From: Proteus alimentorum
Lineage (GTDB): Bacteria > Pseudomonadota > Gammaproteobacteria > Enterobacterales > Enterobacteriaceae
Direction of reading: 5' to 3'
Length of the DNA stretch: 64,000 nucleotides
Assembly (NCBI RefSeq): GCF_002607735.1
Contig: NZ_NBVR01000034.1
Span: 46,328-110,327, forward strand
The translations under genes were made by a program, and so were the position numbers. Positions 63,598 to 64,000 of the stretch are shown here, in pieces. Numbering within the stretch: position 1 is the stretch's first letter; every line of letters begins with the position of its first letter. The notes beneath the pieces were generated by a model. That model was not told the origin of the DNA, searched no databases, and saw only the letters and a list, made by a program, of their open reading frames with translations.

Positions 63598-64000
63598 TTA
63601 TTTTTTAAGTGCTTTATCAAGGTAGATCTCTCGTAACCGTTGAGATAAAGACCCTACAACTCCCTGATTGATATCTTCATTATCGATTGAAATAACTGGC
63701 CAAATTAATGTAGTCGCTGAGCTAATAAAAGCTTCTTTTGCTTTTTTCGCTTCATCCAATGTAAATCGGCGTTCTGTTATTTTAAGCCCTTCTTCTTGCG
63801 CTAATTGAATAATTGCTTGGCGTGTAATACCGGGTAAAATATCCTGACTCAGCGGCCGTGTAATAATTTCATTATCCTGATTAACAATAAAGAAGTTACT
63901 TGAACTGCCTTCTGTTATATAGCCATCTTTAATTAAAATAGCATCATCAGCGCCTTGTTGATGCGCATGATGTTTTGCTAAACACGCCGCTAATAATGCC
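63598..64000 (-). CDS. Class IV aminotransferase, probable D-amino acid transaminase (N-terminus outside window)
   Basis: C-terminal ~133 residues of a PLP-dependent fold-type IV aminotransferase; the start is beyond the right edge. Visible motifs: DDAILIKDGYITEGSSSNFF, DILPGITRQAIIQLAQEEGL and AKEAFISSATTLIWPVISID. These resemble D-alanine/D-amino acid aminotransferases more than IlvE or PabC. It ends LDKALKK with stop TAA at 63598-63600. Confidence 0.82.
   Translation of the reverse strand, partial: ALLAACLAKHHAHQQGADDAILIKDGYITEGSSSNFFIVNQDNEIITRPLSQDILPGITRQAIIQLAQEEGLKITERRFTLDEAKKAKEAFISSATTLIWPVISIDNEDINQGVVGSLSQRLREIYLDKALKK

Overview
The window looks like chromosomal DNA of a swarming member of the Morganellaceae, most likely Proteus (P. 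mirabilis/P. vulgaris group). The evidence is low G+C, very AT-rich intergenic DNA, one compact flg-flh-che-mot-flhDC block, a tetrathionate respiration locus, and two-component, adhesin and small genes typical of that genus. Species assignment is inference from protein resemblance and synteny, not from a database search.

Layout. 1-7939: flagellar rod/hook/ring genes flgI(partial)HGFEDCB on the minus strand, divergent from flgA, flgM and flgN. An FlhDC-type operator lies between flgB and flgA, and an ERIC-like repeat plus a sigma28 promoter lie in front of flgM. 8085-10118: two short filamentous-haemagglutinin-type (TPS domain) exported proteins sit inside the flagellar block. 10304-26575 (minus): flhBA, cheZYBR, two chemoreceptors (sigma28 promoter at 20463-20489), cheW, cheA, motBA and the master regulator flhDC. 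26576-30292: the flhDC control region, with a leader hairpin, an RcsAB box, a promoter and a near-perfect CRP box, followed by about 3.3 kb of AT-rich DNA without recognisable genes. 30293-37786: MgtC-family protein, cold-shock protein, ylaC, mdaB with an AraC-type regulator, four tRNA-Asn genes each with its own promoter, pyrC and bssS. 38060-46324: an RcsA-like regulator, then ttrBCA (minus) and ttrSR (plus). 46399-52236: lpxL, mdtG, a POT peptide transporter, a PhzF protein and an acyl-CoA thioesterase. 52467-64000: accessory-flavoured genes, namely a trimeric autotransporter, a CatB-type acetyltransferase, an Old Yellow Enzyme, several small unknowns, a two-component system resembling RppA/RppB, an AzlCD exporter with a cupin regulator, and the end of a class IV aminotransferase.

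How it fits together. FlhD4C2 (25641-26575) should switch on the flgA/flgB operons through the operator near 5965-6009. Late genes (flgMN and the chemoreceptor-che operon) carry sigma28 promoters, and the FlgM encoded here is the anti-sigma factor that times them. The RcsAB-type box downstream of the predicted flhDC start, together with an RcsA-like gene about 12 kb away, suggests that envelope stress feeds directly into the motility switch. Tetrathionate respiration, LPS acylation (lpxL), the autotransporter and the RppAB-like system add gut-colonisation and envelope functions.

The most useful leads are the flhDC control region and the gene desert beyond it, the pair of TPS-domain proteins in the flagellar cluster, the duplicated tRNA-Asn transcription units, the inverted DnaA-box pair near 52430, and the 8-bp tandem repeat overlapping the rppB stop codon. 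I found no CRISPR array, no IS transposase, no prophage and no clearly new multi-gene system.
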